Shown here: piece by piece, positions 43,519 through 52,629 of the stretch
How positions within the stretch are numbered: the stretch's first letter is position 1
Layout: every line of letters begins with the position of its first letter
From: Candidatus Binatia bacterium
GTDB lineage: Bacteria; Desulfobacterota; Binatia; UBA12015
Assembly (NCBI GenBank): GCA_029243485.1
Contig: JAQWRY010000064.1
Location: 106,315 to 170,314, forward strand
Direction of reading: 5' to 3'
Length of the DNA stretch: 64,000 bases
Program-made: the position numbers and the translations under genes
The notes under the pieces: model-generated
Told to the model about the DNA's origin: nothing
Database searches by the model: none
What the model saw: only the letters and a program-made list of their open reading frames with translations

Positions 43519-43988
43519 TGTGGGTGCCTGCTTGACGGTGGGCGCTTCCTCGGGTCCGCTCCCAGGAGCCCTCTCCTCATGAACCTGGGACCTCTGATGC
43601 CTCGACGGGACGGGCCAGCACTAGGTGCGGTTCTTCGACGACGGCGTCCAGTTTGCCGAGGCGACGGGTTTCGTTCGCACGGCCGATCGCACCGCTCGAC
43701 GGCTACCCACTCCCGGCACACCCGCCACGACCTCGCACCTCCCCGCTGAGTCGTGCGCGGCTACAGACGCCCCGTCTTTCTCGCGCCACCAGCATCTGAA
43801 CGCCGACCCCGCGCCCCCTCAAACCTGATGCACGAGAACACCTCGCGCCCCTTCGGTACCCCTCCGAACCCGGCGCTGTCACTTTCAAGACGAGCCGCCG
43901 CCCTCGAGCATCGAGTTCCCGGCGAACAGGCCTGAAGCCCGGCCCCCTGAGAGAGATCAGATCCCGATGGTTCGAAGAGCCAAAGCCC
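43519..43988. other. Non-coding stretch, no convincing gene
   Basis: About 470 bases between the Ig-like gene and the convergent YkgJ-type gene. Short frames (for example plus strand from 43625, beginning RFFDDGVQFAEATGF) become Pro/Arg/Thr-rich low complexity and have no ribosome site. It may be gene debris. No tRNA fold, CRISPR or transposon end was seen. Confidence 0.5.
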
Positions 43989-44672
43989 CTAGGCCGAGAC
44001 TGAGCGCCCAAGCCCCCGCGCCAGAGCCACGATCAGGTCGTCGCAGCCGTCGTCCTCGCCTGCAGTGCCGAGCGCCATCCGAACACCTACCGCGGCGCTC
44101 CGTGCAATCACCTGCGGAACCACGAACGCCGAGATCTCACCGCCCGGCACGCACTGACTCGCATCATCGCTGAAGCAGCCTCGGCACGCGAGCGGGCGCA
44201 CTTCATACGCGCGACATGTGCCCGCGTCGACGTCCAGGATGGGGCAAGCGAGAACCCCACGCGGCGCCGCTCCGGTCACGCGCGGCAAACCCTCGTCGAC
44301 ACGACGCGCGACGTCGTCCCGGACGTCGGCGGGTTGGGATTGGAGCCAATCCAGCAGAGAAGCGACATCAGCGGCGGTCGCGGACACGGGGATGTGACAG
44401 CACGCGGAGCAGCCGGCAGCGCACGCGGGTCCCTGGCCGGCCTCTTCGTCCTCTTCTATCTCTTCGTCGATTGACGCCGTGGCGAGGAGCTGCGCCGTCT
44501 CTGACACCGCGAGAGGTACGGAACGGTCCGTCCCCCGAGCGACGACTTCCGACATGGACTGCACCTGCTCCGCGAGGTCGGTGGCGGCCTCGAAGTCCTC
44601 CTCGTCGAGGTCGAAGTCTTCGAGCTCGGCCTGGAGCATCGCGCGCATTCGCTCTTCGGGATCTTGGCTCAC
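43989..44672 (-). CDS. YkgJ-type Cys-cluster (putative metal-binding) protein
   Basis: A 227-residue protein. An acidic N-terminal helical region (LEDFDLDEEDFEAATDLAEQ) precedes the family Cys cluster CAAGCSACCHIPVS (~residues 85-98), CPILDVDAGTCRAYEVRPLACRGCFS and a late QCVPGG. The spacing of these cysteines and the CRxYxxRPxxCR signature are those of YkgJ/CxxCxxCC proteins, thought to bind Zn or Fe-S; function unknown. Start GTG at 44672 is chosen because TGAGGAC lies just upstream. Divergent from the enoyl-CoA hydratase gene. Confidence 0.85.
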   Translation of the reverse strand: MSQDPEERMRAMLQAELEDFDLDEEDFEAATDLAEQVQSMSEVVARGTDRSVPLAVSETAQLLATASIDEEIEEDEEAGQGPACAAGCSACCHIPVSATAADVASLLDWLQSQPADVRDDVARRVDEGLPRVTGAAPRGVLACPILDVDAGTCRAYEVRPLACRGCFSDDASQCVPGGEISAFVVPQVIARSAAVGVRMALGTAGEDDGCDDLIVALARGLGRSVSA

Positions 44673-44734
44673 GTCCTCACACTGGCATCTGGCGCTCCCA
44701 ACTGCGATCCCCATTCAACCCCGGAGGAACAGTT

Positions 44735-45535
44735 ATGGCCGAAACCTACGACGTCGGAACCAAGTTTCTGCGCTTCGAGCGCGAAGGGCACATCGCCTGG
44801 TGCACGATCGACCGGCCGAAGTCTCGCAATGCGCTGACGTCGGCGATGTACTACGGAGTGAAGAAGGCGGTTCATCTGGTGAACTCCTTCGAGGAGCCGA
44901 CGGCACTGATCTTTACCGGCGTCGACGATGTCTTCGCGCCGGGAGGTGAGCTCCGGGGCAACACCGAGGACGCGAACCCCGCGCTCGACTACGTCGTGTC
45001 GGGCGACGTGACGCCGTTCGAAGAAGTCCGTCACAGCTTCGCTCCGGTCGTCGCCGCGGTGAACGGGATCTGCCAGGGCGGCGGACTTTTGATCGCTATG
45101 CTTGCGGACGTCGCTGTGTGCAGCGAGCGAGCCACCTTCCGAGCCCCGGAGTTGCTGCGGGGCATCGCCGATACCGGGTATGCGGCGTACCTTCCGCCGC
45201 ACATCGGAGTCGCGGCGGCGCGCGACATGCTTCTGACCGGTCGCAAGGTCACTGCCGACGAGGCGTTGAAGATGGGTCTGATCACCCGTGTCGTTCCGCA
45301 CGACGATTTGAAGACGGAGGCCGTTGCGGTCGCTGAATCGATCCTCAAGACCGCGCCCGAGGCCCGCATGCACGTGAAGCGCATCGTCAACGACAACTAC
45401 GGCCACCCGGATCGCATGTCGATGTACTGGTCGATCTTCCGCGGGGGCGAAGCTCGTGAGGGGATGAAGGCGTTCGCCGAGAAGCGCTCTCCGGCGTGGA
45501 TGCCGAAGGGCATCGATACCGGAAAGCGTCTCTAG
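44735..45535 (+). CDS. Enoyl-CoA hydratase/isomerase family protein
   Basis: A 266-residue crotonase-fold enzyme for beta-oxidation-type chemistry. ILRFEREGHIAWCTIDRPKSRNALTSAM-type start (IDRPKSRNAL), oxyanion region VFAPGGELRGN, second oxyanion region AAVNGICQGGGLLIAMLADVAVCSERATFRAPELLRGI, and TGRKVTADEALKMGLITRVVP. The canonical second catalytic Glu position reads DTGYAAYLPPHIG, so activity could be hydratase, isomerase or other. The ATG at 44735 has GGAGGAAC upstream. Convergent with the amidohydrolase gene ending at 45551. Confidence 0.92.
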   Translation: MAETYDVGTKFLRFEREGHIAWCTIDRPKSRNALTSAMYYGVKKAVHLVNSFEEPTALIFTGVDDVFAPGGELRGNTEDANPALDYVVSGDVTPFEEVRHSFAPVVAAVNGICQGGGLLIAMLADVAVCSERATFRAPELLRGIADTGYAAYLPPHIGVAAARDMLLTGRKVTADEALKMGLITRVVPHDDLKTEAVAVAESILKTAPEARMHVKRIVNDNYGHPDRMSMYWSIFRGGEAREGMKAFAEKRSPAWMPKGIDTGKRL

Positions 45536-45550
45536 TTCTGGGGTTCTCGC

Positions 45551-46816
45551 TTAGCCGAGCGGGCCGTTCGCGGCTTCCCACTCGGCCTTGTACTCAGCTT
45601 TGCTGCGCGTGGAGAGGTCCACGTCGGCGGCGCGTGTCTGCAGCGCGCCGACAGTGGCCGCGGCCTTGGGTGTGTGCGCGAACGGGTCGAAGCGCAGCCA
45701 ACGCATCGCGTTCTCGTAGGTAATCTTGTTGATCTCGGCGTCGTTGCACTTCGCTTCGACGATGCACTCCCACAGTTCGTCGGACGATCCGGGGAACGTG
45801 CAGTCGGAGTGGGGGTAGTCGACCTCGTACGCGATGTTGTCGATCCCGATGCGGTCGCGCAGCAGAAGGCCGGAGGGGTCCGAGATGAAGCACGCGAGGA
45901 ACTGGTCGCGGAAGACCTCGGTCGGCGTGCGACCGCCGAGATCGGGGTTCGACCAGCGCTGTACGTGGTAGTGGCGCTCCATCCGGTCGAGGAAGCCGGG
46001 GATCCACGAGGTGCCGCCTTCGGAGAGTGCGATCTTGAGCGTTGGGTTGTCGCGCACGACGTGGCTCCACATCAGGTTCGCCGCGCAGGGCAGCGAGTTC
46101 CAGGTGGGCATCGTGTAGCGCACGTGGACCGGCTCGGTCTCTCTGCCGGGGAATCCCTGTGCGGCGGAGCCGATGTGGATCGTCACGACGACGCCCTCCT
46201 CCGCGCAGGCACGGAAGAAGGAATCATAGAATCCCGAGTGAATGCTCGGCAGCCCGAAGGCCTCGGGGTCTTCGGTGAACGTGATCGCCGTTGCGCCCTT
46301 CTTGGCGACGCGACGGACCTCGTCCGCCGCGACCTCGCCGTCCCAGATCGGCGAGATGGGATTCGGGATGAAGCGGCCGGGGTGCGCGGCGCACCACTCG
46401 TCGATGTGCCAGTCGTTGTAGGCTTGCAAGCACGCGAGCCCGAGGGCCCGGTCCTCCGACTTGGAGAAGAAACCGCCGGCCATGCCGGGGAACGACGGGA
46501 AGCACATCGACGCGAGGACTCCGTTGGCGTCCATGTCGCGCACGCGGTGGTCGACGTTGTAGCAACCGGGCCGGATCTCGGACTGGGTGCCGGGATCGAA
46601 GCCCCACTCCTCGTTGGGCAGAGTCACGACAGCGTTGATGAAGGACTGGAACGAGGCGCCGTACTCCCACGTCCACGCCTCGGCCTTTCGTTCCTTGTCG
46701 TAAGCGAGGCGGGGCGCCCGGCCGACCCACTTCTTGGCGAGGTGACGGTCGAAGAGATCGCGCGGTTCGATGATGTGGTCGTCCACGCTGACGAGGATCA
46801 TTTCTTCTTTTTTCAC
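45551..46816 (-). CDS. Amidohydrolase_2 family metal-dependent hydrolase
   Basis: A 421-residue TIM-barrel hydrolase or decarboxylase-like protein. ILVSVDDHIIEPRDLFDRH carries the HxxE-type metal region at the N-terminus. Further features are YNVDHRVRDMDANGVLASMCFPSFPGMAGG, DEWCAAHPGRFIPNPISPIWD, a barrel His in VVTIHIGSAAQG, SEGGTSWIPGFLDRMERHY and the metal Asp in YEVDYPHSDCTFPGS. Close relatives are common beside acyl-CoA synthetases and CoA-transferases in hydrocarbon and steroid degraders. Start 9 bases after the synthetase stop, so an operon is likely. Confidence 0.92.
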   Translation of the reverse strand: MKKEEMILVSVDDHIIEPRDLFDRHLAKKWVGRAPRLAYDKERKAEAWTWEYGASFQSFINAVVTLPNEEWGFDPGTQSEIRPGCYNVDHRVRDMDANGVLASMCFPSFPGMAGGFFSKSEDRALGLACLQAYNDWHIDEWCAAHPGRFIPNPISPIWDGEVAADEVRRVAKKGATAITFTEDPEAFGLPSIHSGFYDSFFRACAEEGVVVTIHIGSAAQGFPGRETEPVHVRYTMPTWNSLPCAANLMWSHVVRDNPTLKIALSEGGTSWIPGFLDRMERHYHVQRWSNPDLGGRTPTEVFRDQFLACFISDPSGLLLRDRIGIDNIAYEVDYPHSDCTFPGSSDELWECIVEAKCNDAEINKITYENAMRWLRFDPFAHTPKAAATVGALQTRAADVDLSTRSKAEYKAEWEAANGPLG

Positions 46817-46825
46817 CGGTCCGTC

Positions 46826-48622
46826 CTATTCTTCGTACATGGCATCGATCTGGGTCGCGTACTTGGCGGCGATTGGTTTGCGTTTGAGTTTCATGGTGGG
46901 CGTCAGTTCGTCCCCGCCGGGGAGCCAGTCCTCCGGCAGGATCGTGAACTTCTTGACCTGTTCGACGCGCGATAGCCTTTGGTTTCCCGCCTCTACGCCT
47001 TCGCTCACGGCGGCATGGACGCGAGGCTCGCTGGCGAGTTCGTCGGCGCTCTTGTGGCCGAGGCCCTGTTCTCCGGCCCAGGCCGCGGCGAAGTCCGGAT
47101 CGAGTACGAGCAGCGCGGTGTTGTAGCGTCGCCCGTCGCCGATCACGTAGGCCTGGCCGATGAGGGAGCACGCGCCTTTCAGAGCGGCTTCGATGTTGGC
47201 TGGCGACATGTTCTTGCCGGCTGCGTTGATGATGAGTTCTTTCTTGCGGTCGACGATCTTCAAGTACCCGTCGTCGTCGAATTCGCCGACGTCGCCGGTG
47301 GCGAGCCAGCCGTCGCCATCGATCGTTTCGGCCGTCTTGTCGGGGAGATTGCGGTACCCCTGCATGATGTTCGCGCCCCGGATGAGCACCTCCCGGTCGC
47401 CCGCGAGCTTGATCTCGACCCCCGGAGCGGGCTTGCCGACGGTGCCGATTCGGACGGTCCCGGGTTTGCTGAGCGTGCCGATGGCCGTCGTCTCCGACAT
47501 GCCCCAGCCCTCCGCGAGCTCGATGCCGATGGCGTGGAAGAACTCGAGTACCTCGCGCGGAGTCGGCGCGGCACCGACCGATGCGAACGCGAGCTTGTCG
47601 AATCCGAGTGCCGTGCGGAGAGGGCTGAACACGTTCGTTTCGAACTCGGCGACCTTGCCGGCGAGGGCCTCGGGGACCGACTGGCTCGCCTGTTCGAGTC
47701 GGAGCTTTTCTACAGAGGCGGCGAGCGCGGTCTCCATCGCTCGACGCTCGTCCGCGGGGCCCGAGGACAGGCGCGCGTCGAAGCCGGCTTTGATTTTTTC
47801 CCAGATGCGCGGCACCGCGAAGAAGAAGTCGGGCCGCACGTCGGGGAGCGCCGCCGCGATCTGCCGAGGGTCGGGGATCGTCGTGATCGTCGAGCGGCAG
47901 AGGATCGGGATGTAGTAGTTGAGTGCGCGCTCGGCGATGTGCGCCGTCGGGAGCCACGAGAGCACGCGACCGTTCGCCGGGAGTGGGACGGTCGCATTGA
48001 GCATCCCAGCGACGGCTTCGAGGTTGGCGTGCGTGAGTTGAACGCCCTTGGGCGGTCCGGTCGTGCCGGATGTGTAGATCAACGTGAGGAGATCGCTCGG
48101 TGCGACATTTTTCGTCGCTGCCTCGCCGTCGAAGCCTACTCCCGACGCCTCGACCTCGGCGAACGAGAGTGCGCCTTCCGCCTCTCCGTCGAGCACGATG
48201 AGATGCTCGAGCGCGGGGAGATCCGCGCGGGCGGTGAGGAAGCTTTCGAGGAAGGGACCTTCGACGATCGCGATGCGCGCTCCGGAGTCCCCGACGACGT
48301 AGGTGATCTGCTCGGCCGAGAGCGTTTGGTAGATCGAGAACGGAACCGCGCCGAGGGTGACGGCGGCGAGGTCTGCGATGTGGAACTCGGGACGGTTCGA
48401 CGTCATGAGGGCGATTGTGCTGCCCTTCTCGAGACCCAGCTTCGCGAGGCCGCCGGCCAGCGCGTCCGCCCGGGCTGCGAGCCCGCGGTAGGTGAGGGAG
48501 ACGGCCCCGTCGAGCGTCTTGACCGCGACAGCCTCAGGGGAGTCAGCCACCGCATCGCGGAAGCCTCGGGCGAAGGTCGGGGACTCGATCATTCCGAGGG
48601 GCATGGGCTGGATATGGAGCAT
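46826..48622 (-). CDS. AMP-dependent long-chain acyl-CoA synthetase
   Basis: A ~598-residue adenylate-forming enzyme that activates fatty or other carboxylic acids with ATP and CoA. The AMP/ATP motif is LIYTSGTTGPPKGVQLTH. Others are WLPTAHIAERALNYY, VGAAPTPREVLEFFHAIGIELAEGWGMSET, WLATGDVGEFDDDGYLKIVDRKKELIINAAGKNMSPANIE and a final catalytic Lys in LTPTMKLKRKPI. The start is uncertain among Met codons at 48700, 48622, 48604 and 48592; I prefer 48622. It is followed at once by the amidohydrolase gene. Confidence 0.93.
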   Translation of the reverse strand: MLHIQPMPLGMIESPTFARGFRDAVADSPEAVAVKTLDGAVSLTYRGLAARADALAGGLAKLGLEKGSTIALMTSNRPEFHIADLAAVTLGAVPFSIYQTLSAEQITYVVGDSGARIAIVEGPFLESFLTARADLPALEHLIVLDGEAEGALSFAEVEASGVGFDGEAATKNVAPSDLLTLIYTSGTTGPPKGVQLTHANLEAVAGMLNATVPLPANGRVLSWLPTAHIAERALNYYIPILCRSTITTIPDPRQIAAALPDVRPDFFFAVPRIWEKIKAGFDARLSSGPADERRAMETALAASVEKLRLEQASQSVPEALAGKVAEFETNVFSPLRTALGFDKLAFASVGAAPTPREVLEFFHAIGIELAEGWGMSETTAIGTLSKPGTVRIGTVGKPAPGVEIKLAGDREVLIRGANIMQGYRNLPDKTAETIDGDGWLATGDVGEFDDDGYLKIVDRKKELIINAAGKNMSPANIEAALKGACSLIGQAYVIGDGRRYNTALLVLDPDFAAAWAGEQGLGHKSADELASEPRVHAAVSEGVEAGNQRLSRVEQVKKFTILPEDWLPGGDELTPTMKLKRKPIAAKYATQIDAMYEE

Positions 48623-48715
48623 CCTCGCGCTGTGCGCAACGGGCCGGTCGGCGCCGGGAGTCGGGGTCGCCTGGCCGGACTGGACCCGCCCGCCGTGCAC
48701 CGATAGGTAGGCTGG

Positions 48716-49384
48716 ATGATGATTAGAATACTCGCATCCGTCCTTGCGATCAGCCTGCTCGCCGCGCCTGCGTCACGAGCTGAGGAGAAGAAACCGGTGA
48801 GTCAGAACGACCCCATCGCTCAGATCGACGCGTTCATCGCGGAGCAGAAAATCGACAAGAGCGGCAACTGGAAGACCAGCTTGCCGAAGCCGCCCGTCGC
48901 CTCGTTCGACCCGTCGAAGACCTACTACTGGGTCATCGACACGAACATTGGTGGCCCGATCAAGATCAAGTTGCTCCCGGAGACCGCTCCGATGCACGTC
49001 ACGAGCACGATCTACCTGACCAAACTCGGCTTCTACGACGACCTTGCGTTCCACCGCGTGATCGACGGCTTCATGGCGCAGGGCGGCGACCCGCGCGGCA
49101 ACGGAACCGGTGGCCCGGGCTACCAGTACGATGGTGAGTACGACCCGAGCGTGAAGCACGACAAGCCGGGTCTTCTCAGTATGGCGAACGCCGGTCCGGG
49201 AACCGACGGGAGCCAGTTCTTCCTCACATTCGTCCCGACGCCGCACCTCAACGGCAAGCACTCCATCTTCGGTGAAGTCACCGAGGGCATGGACGTCGTG
49301 AAGCAGCTTGAGGACAACGGAAGCCGCAGCGGCCAGACCAAGAAGCCGCTGTCGATGACCAAGGCAACGATCGAAGTTCAGTAA
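48716..49384 (+). CDS. Exported cyclophilin-type peptidyl-prolyl isomerase
   Basis: A 222-residue periplasmic foldase. Signal peptide residues 1-22 (LLAAPASRA). A ~45-residue linker leads into the cyclophilin domain: [20 protein letters not shown], the active-site block [50 protein letters not shown] and [15 protein letters not shown]. The Arg and Phe/Gln catalytic positions are intact. Divergent from the acyl-CoA synthetase gene; a hairpin lies just past its stop. Confidence 0.95.
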   Translation: MMIRILASVLAISLLAAPASRAEEKKPVSQNDPIAQIDAFIAEQKIDKSGNWKTSLPKPPVASFDPSKTYYWVIDTNIGGPIKIKLLPETAPMHVTSTIYLTKLGFYDDLAFHRVIDGFMAQGGDPRGNGTGGPGYQYDGEYDPSVKHDKPGLLSMANAGPGTDGSQFFLTFVPTPHLNGKHSIFGEVTEGMDVVKQLEDNGSRSGQTKKPLSMTKATIEVQ

Positions 49385-49396
49385 TCCACACGACCC

Positions 49397-49436
49397 GATG
49401 CCGCCGACCCCGCTTGAAGCGTGGGCCGGCGGCATC
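49397..49436. terminator. Hairpin between convergent genes
   Basis: GATGCCGCC at 49397-49405 pairs with GGCGGCATC at 49428-49436. The inner CCC/GGG and CGC/GCG pairs extend the stem around a TTGAA loop. It lies between the cyclophilin stop (49384) and the convergent LLM-gene stop (49451). There is no T-tract on either side, so it could be a factor-assisted or bidirectional terminator. Confidence 0.5.
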
Positions 49437-49450
49437 CCTGGTCGTCCGCT

Positions 49451-50554
49451 TTAGCTCACATTCGGGATGACGTACTTCCCGATGAGCTCGATCGTTTGCA
49501 TGACCTTCTCGTGCGGGACCTTGTACGGGTTCACGAGACACAGAAGGAGATCGACGCCGGCACCGGCGTAGTCCCGGCAGGACTCGAGGCACTCCTCGGG
49601 GGTGCCGACGACACAGGCTCCGGCCTCGGTCAGGTAGTCCATCGTGATGAGGTCGAGCGAGCCCTCATCCGAGTGCTTCTTCATGTCGGCCGCGTAGCTG
49701 TAGGTGCCGAGCTCGCGGTTCTCCTCGGCCATCCACTCGGCGACTTCGGCGATCTGTTTCGCACCGAAGCTCGGGTACCACTCGAAGGACTCCTTCGCGG
49801 CTTCGAGAGCCTCCTCGCGGGTGGGGGCGCAGCACATCATCGTGAAGGTTGCGGCCTCGTCGTGGATCTCGGCCCCGATTGGCTTCTCGCACTTCGCGAT
49901 CGACGCGCGGTACAGGTCGATCTTGCGCTTCACCTCGGACGGCGGCGTTCCGACCGCGAACGAGCAGAGTCCGAGCCCGAGCTGACCCATGAGTTCGTGG
50001 CCCTCGTCGCTCGTAGTGGCACCCCACAGGGGCGGGTGAGGGCGCTGGCGAGGCTTGGGGAGCACGCGCCGCTTCGGCATCGACCAGTGCTTGCCCTCGA
50101 ACTCGTACTCGTCGTTCGTCCAGCAGCCGACGATGTGGCCGAGCGCCTCTTGCCACATCTCTCGGGTTTCGCGCGGATCGACCCCGAAACCTTCGAGTTC
50201 TTTGCGCGTGGCGGAGCGCCCCGTCGCGAAGTCGACCCGCCCGTTGCTGATGAGGTCGAGCACCGCTGCGGACTCTGCGGACCGGACCGGGTGATTGTAT
50301 GGTTTGGGCAGGAGCCGCACGCCGTAGCCCAGCCGCATGTTCTTGGTCCGACTCGCGAGCGCCCCGTAGAGCACCTCGGGGTTCGAGCAGTGTGAGAATT
50401 CCTCCAGGAAGTGATGCTCGACGGTCCAGAAGGCGTGAAAGCCCATTTGGTCGCCGAAGATCCCCTGCTCGAGGGTCTCCTGGTAGATGCGGTATTCCTT
50501 GTCCTCGTCCCAGGGGCGCGCGACCGGGATCTCGTAGAACAGTGCGAATTTCAT
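49451..50554 (-). CDS. LLM-class (luciferase-like) flavin-dependent oxidoreductase
   Basis: A 367-residue FMN- or F420-using TIM-barrel oxidoreductase. MKFALFYEIPVARPWDEDKEY, FWTVEHHFLEEFSHCSNPEVLYGALASRTKNMRLGYGV (the EHHF motif is typical), HPVRSAESAAVLDLISNGRVDFATGRS and GVDPRETREMWQEALG. The C-terminal end has VVGTPEECLESCRDYAGAGVDLLLCLVNP. The start at 50554 is preferred to 50566 since it begins the conserved strand directly. Likely a monooxygenase of an aliphatic or terpenoid substrate; exact role unknown. Confidence 0.93.
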   Translation of the reverse strand: MKFALFYEIPVARPWDEDKEYRIYQETLEQGIFGDQMGFHAFWTVEHHFLEEFSHCSNPEVLYGALASRTKNMRLGYGVRLLPKPYNHPVRSAESAAVLDLISNGRVDFATGRSATRKELEGFGVDPRETREMWQEALGHIVGCWTNDEYEFEGKHWSMPKRRVLPKPRQRPHPPLWGATTSDEGHELMGQLGLGLCSFAVGTPPSEVKRKIDLYRASIAKCEKPIGAEIHDEAATFTMMCCAPTREEALEAAKESFEWYPSFGAKQIAEVAEWMAEENRELGTYSYAADMKKHSDEGSLDLITMDYLTEAGACVVGTPEECLESCRDYAGAGVDLLLCLVNPYKVPHEKVMQTIELIGKYVIPNVS

Positions 50555-50681
50555 GGTTACGAGCAAAACATCGCTGGCGTCCCAACGCCAAGGCAGGGTG
50601 GCTTTGAGACATCCGTGAACGGCCGTTTCGCAAGACTGTGAGGCTCGCGCAGCGACCTCTCGTCTCGTAAGCTAGCGCGCC

Positions 50682-51431
50682 ATGAACGTGGGGGAGATCT
50701 GGACGGCGATTCGGCAGTGGACGCCCTTTGCCATCCGAACGATCGGTTACGGGTCGGTCTCGTGCTTCATCGGCCCGTTTACGAAGGAGCATTCCGCGAG
50801 TCTTTGGGCGATGCGGAAGTGGTGCGTGTCGAGCCTGGGGCATCTCGACATCAGGCTCGAACTCTCCGGCGTGGAGAACGTTCCGGTGGCCGGTCCGTTT
50901 GTCTACTGCTCGAACCATCAGAGTCTCGTCGATATCCTCGTGCTCGGTGCGGCGCTGCCCGGCGACTACAAGTGGGCGGCCAAGCGTTCGGTGTTGAACA
51001 TTCCGTTTCTGGGCTGGCATCTCCGACTCGCCGGGCATGTGCCGGTCGATCGGGGCGGCGGCGCGAAGGCGGCCGACGACGTGATCGAGCGCTTCGCGGA
51101 AGTTCTACGGAAGGGGAAGCCGCTCCTCATCTTCCCGGAGGGAACCCGCAGCGTCGACGGCGAGCTGAAGGACTTCAAGGCCGGTGCCTTCAAAGCGGCG
51201 ATTCGCGGCAACGCACCCATCGTTCCGGTCGCGCTCGACGGGACATTCGCGATGATGAGCAAGGGCGACTTCAACGCCGGCAACCAGGATAAGGTCGTCC
51301 GAGTCCGCCTCGGGACGCCGATTTCGTTGCCTGCCGAGAGCGATGATGCCGAGCGCGTCGAAAAGCTGCGCGTGCAGACCCAGGCGGTGATTGGTCAGTT
51401 GTTCGAGTCGATCCGAGGGGACGTTGGTTAG
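50682..51431 (+). CDS. plsC: 1-acyl-sn-glycerol-3-phosphate acyltransferase
   Basis: A 249-residue membrane-associated acyltransferase making phosphatidic acid from lysophosphatidate and an acyl donor. Motif I is the catalytic NHQSLVD (HxxxxD form NHxSxxD), then YKWAAKRSVLNIPFLGWHLRLAGHVPVDRG, motif III LLIFPEGTRSVDGELKDFKAGAF, and motif IV IVPVALDGT. One hydrophobic helix lies near the N-terminus. The 3' end (last four codons including the stop) lies inside the left arm of the perfect inverted repeat at 51416-51530, so the C-terminal residues may have been altered by the rearrangement. Confidence 0.93.
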   Translation: MNVGEIWTAIRQWTPFAIRTIGYGSVSCFIGPFTKEHSASLWAMRKWCVSSLGHLDIRLELSGVENVPVAGPFVYCSNHQSLVDILVLGAALPGDYKWAAKRSVLNIPFLGWHLRLAGHVPVDRGGGAKAADDVIERFAEVLRKGKPLLIFPEGTRSVDGELKDFKAGAFKAAIRGNAPIVPVALDGTFAMMSKGDFNAGNQDKVVRVRLGTPISLPAESDDAERVEKLRVQTQAVIGQLFESIRGDVG

Positions 51432-51530
51432 TCTCGTGATTTTTGTTTAGTCGCGGTCGACCATCGTTCTGGGCTCGGACGAAGTTCCATCGCGACTAAA
51501 CAAAAATCACGAGACTAACCAACGTCCCCT
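51416..51530. repeat. Perfect 40-bp inverted repeat with 35-bp spacer
   Basis: The left arm (51416-51455) and right arm (51491-51530) are exact reverse complements over 40 bases, separated by 35 bases. The left arm includes the end of plsC and its TAG, so the right arm is an inverted copy of coding plus flanking sequence. That points to a templated inverted duplication rather than an inserted element. In RNA it forms a very stable hairpin and could terminate transcription between plsC and the dioxygenase gene at 51615. Confidence 0.9.
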
Positions 51531-51614
51531 TCCCCAGACCCTGCGGCGCCGCGGGACCTTGCTCTGCCTTTCCCTAAGCAGATATGGGGTAAGCAGGAGG
51601 GCGGCGAATTGGCG

Positions 51615-52583
51615 ATGAAATTCCCGGATAGAGCGGCACCGAGGCGACGCCTCCGCCCCGAAGAATTGACCGCGCTGGAGGCCGACGGGGCCATCTGCGC
51701 CCGGGGATTGCTCGATAAGGCCACGGTAGACCACATGCGGGATGCGTTGGAGGACGTTCTCGCTCAGTCCGGGGTCATCGGCGGTCCGCTCAGCATGCCG
51801 GATGACGGCTTCCACGGTGACGTCTTTGTGTGGAAGCTGCACGACGCCTTTCGCGATCTGGCCCTCTTCTCGTGCCTGCCCGAGCTGGCCAATCAGATCT
51901 TGCGCTCGACTTCGGTCCAATTCTTCTACGAGCAGTTCTTCGTGAAGAGAGCCGGTAGCCCGATCGACACGCCTTGGCATCAGGACTTGCCGTTTTGGCC
52001 GGTCGCCGGGACGCAAGTCGCGTCGTTCTGGATCACTCTCGACCCCGTGTCGCGCGCGTCCAGTGGGCTCGAGTTCGTCCGCGGGTCGCACAAGTGGGAG
52101 AAGCGCTACAAGGCGGTCACCCCGAACCACGACCCGTACATGGCCGATACGGATCTCGAGGCCGCGCCCGACTTCAGTCAGTTGCGCCGGGAGCACGAAC
52201 TGCTCGGTTGGGACATGGAGCCCGGTGACGTACTGGTTTTCGGCCCGCTCGTTGCGCACGGCTCTGGGGGCAACGCGTCGCAGGACCGCGACCGCCGCGC
52301 GTTGGCGTTTCGGTACTGCGGAGACGACGTCACGTTCGCGCCGCGCCACGCAACCATGCCGCTGTTGTGGGACCATGGGCTGGAACCGGGCGATCGGCTC
52401 GGAGGGCCGCTGTTCCCGCAGGTATTGCCCGAGGTGCTCGAATCGGAAGTCGCGACGCGCTGGGCGGGGCCGGAGGCTCCTAGCGACCGGGCGGTCGCCG
52501 CATTCCTGGCACATCTCGAAGAGACCGGCTTCGGTGCCGGCTTCGAGAAGAAGCCGCTCCTCGACTCGGAGCGCTCCGAGTAG
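51615..52583 (+). CDS. Phytanoyl-CoA dioxygenase (PhyH) family protein
   Basis: A 322-residue Fe(II)/2-oxoglutarate-dependent oxygenase. PEELTALEADGAICARGLLDKATVD (domain start), VFVWKLHDAFRDLALFSCLPELANQILRS, the metal motif TPWHQDLPFWPV (His and Asp of HxD), LDPVSRASSGLEFVRGSHKW, GDVLVFGPLVAHGSGGNASQDRDRRALAFRY (distal His, and Arg for 2-oxoglutarate). Complete facial triad, so probably active on an alkyl or acyl substrate. ATG 51615 chosen; a TTG at 51609 is two codons upstream. Confidence 0.92.
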   Translation: MKFPDRAAPRRRLRPEELTALEADGAICARGLLDKATVDHMRDALEDVLAQSGVIGGPLSMPDDGFHGDVFVWKLHDAFRDLALFSCLPELANQILRSTSVQFFYEQFFVKRAGSPIDTPWHQDLPFWPVAGTQVASFWITLDPVSRASSGLEFVRGSHKWEKRYKAVTPNHDPYMADTDLEAAPDFSQLRREHELLGWDMEPGDVLVFGPLVAHGSGGNASQDRDRRALAFRYCGDDVTFAPRHATMPLLWDHGLEPGDRLGGPLFPQVLPEVLESEVATRWAGPEAPSDRAVAAFLAHLEETGFGAGFEKKPLLDSERSE

Positions 52584-52629
52584 GCTCTTCCGTGACAACC
52601 GGGGTCGAACTGAGAGTCGTCGACCGCGC

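Noticed and set aside
43519..43988. Possible small genes or a tRNA (GGTTCGA near 43970)
   Set aside because: The T-loop-like string has no matching stems, and the frames turn into low-complexity Pro/Arg/Thr with no ribosome site.
46224..47957. A 577-codon frame on the minus strand spanning the synthetase and amidohydrolase genes
   Set aside because: It is out of frame with two clearly conserved enzymes and its product is Arg-rich without motifs.
51416..51530. Insertion-sequence or MITE with terminal repeats
   Set aside because: The arm contains the 3' end of plsC itself and no flanking target-site duplication is visible, so an inserted element is less likely than an inverted duplication.
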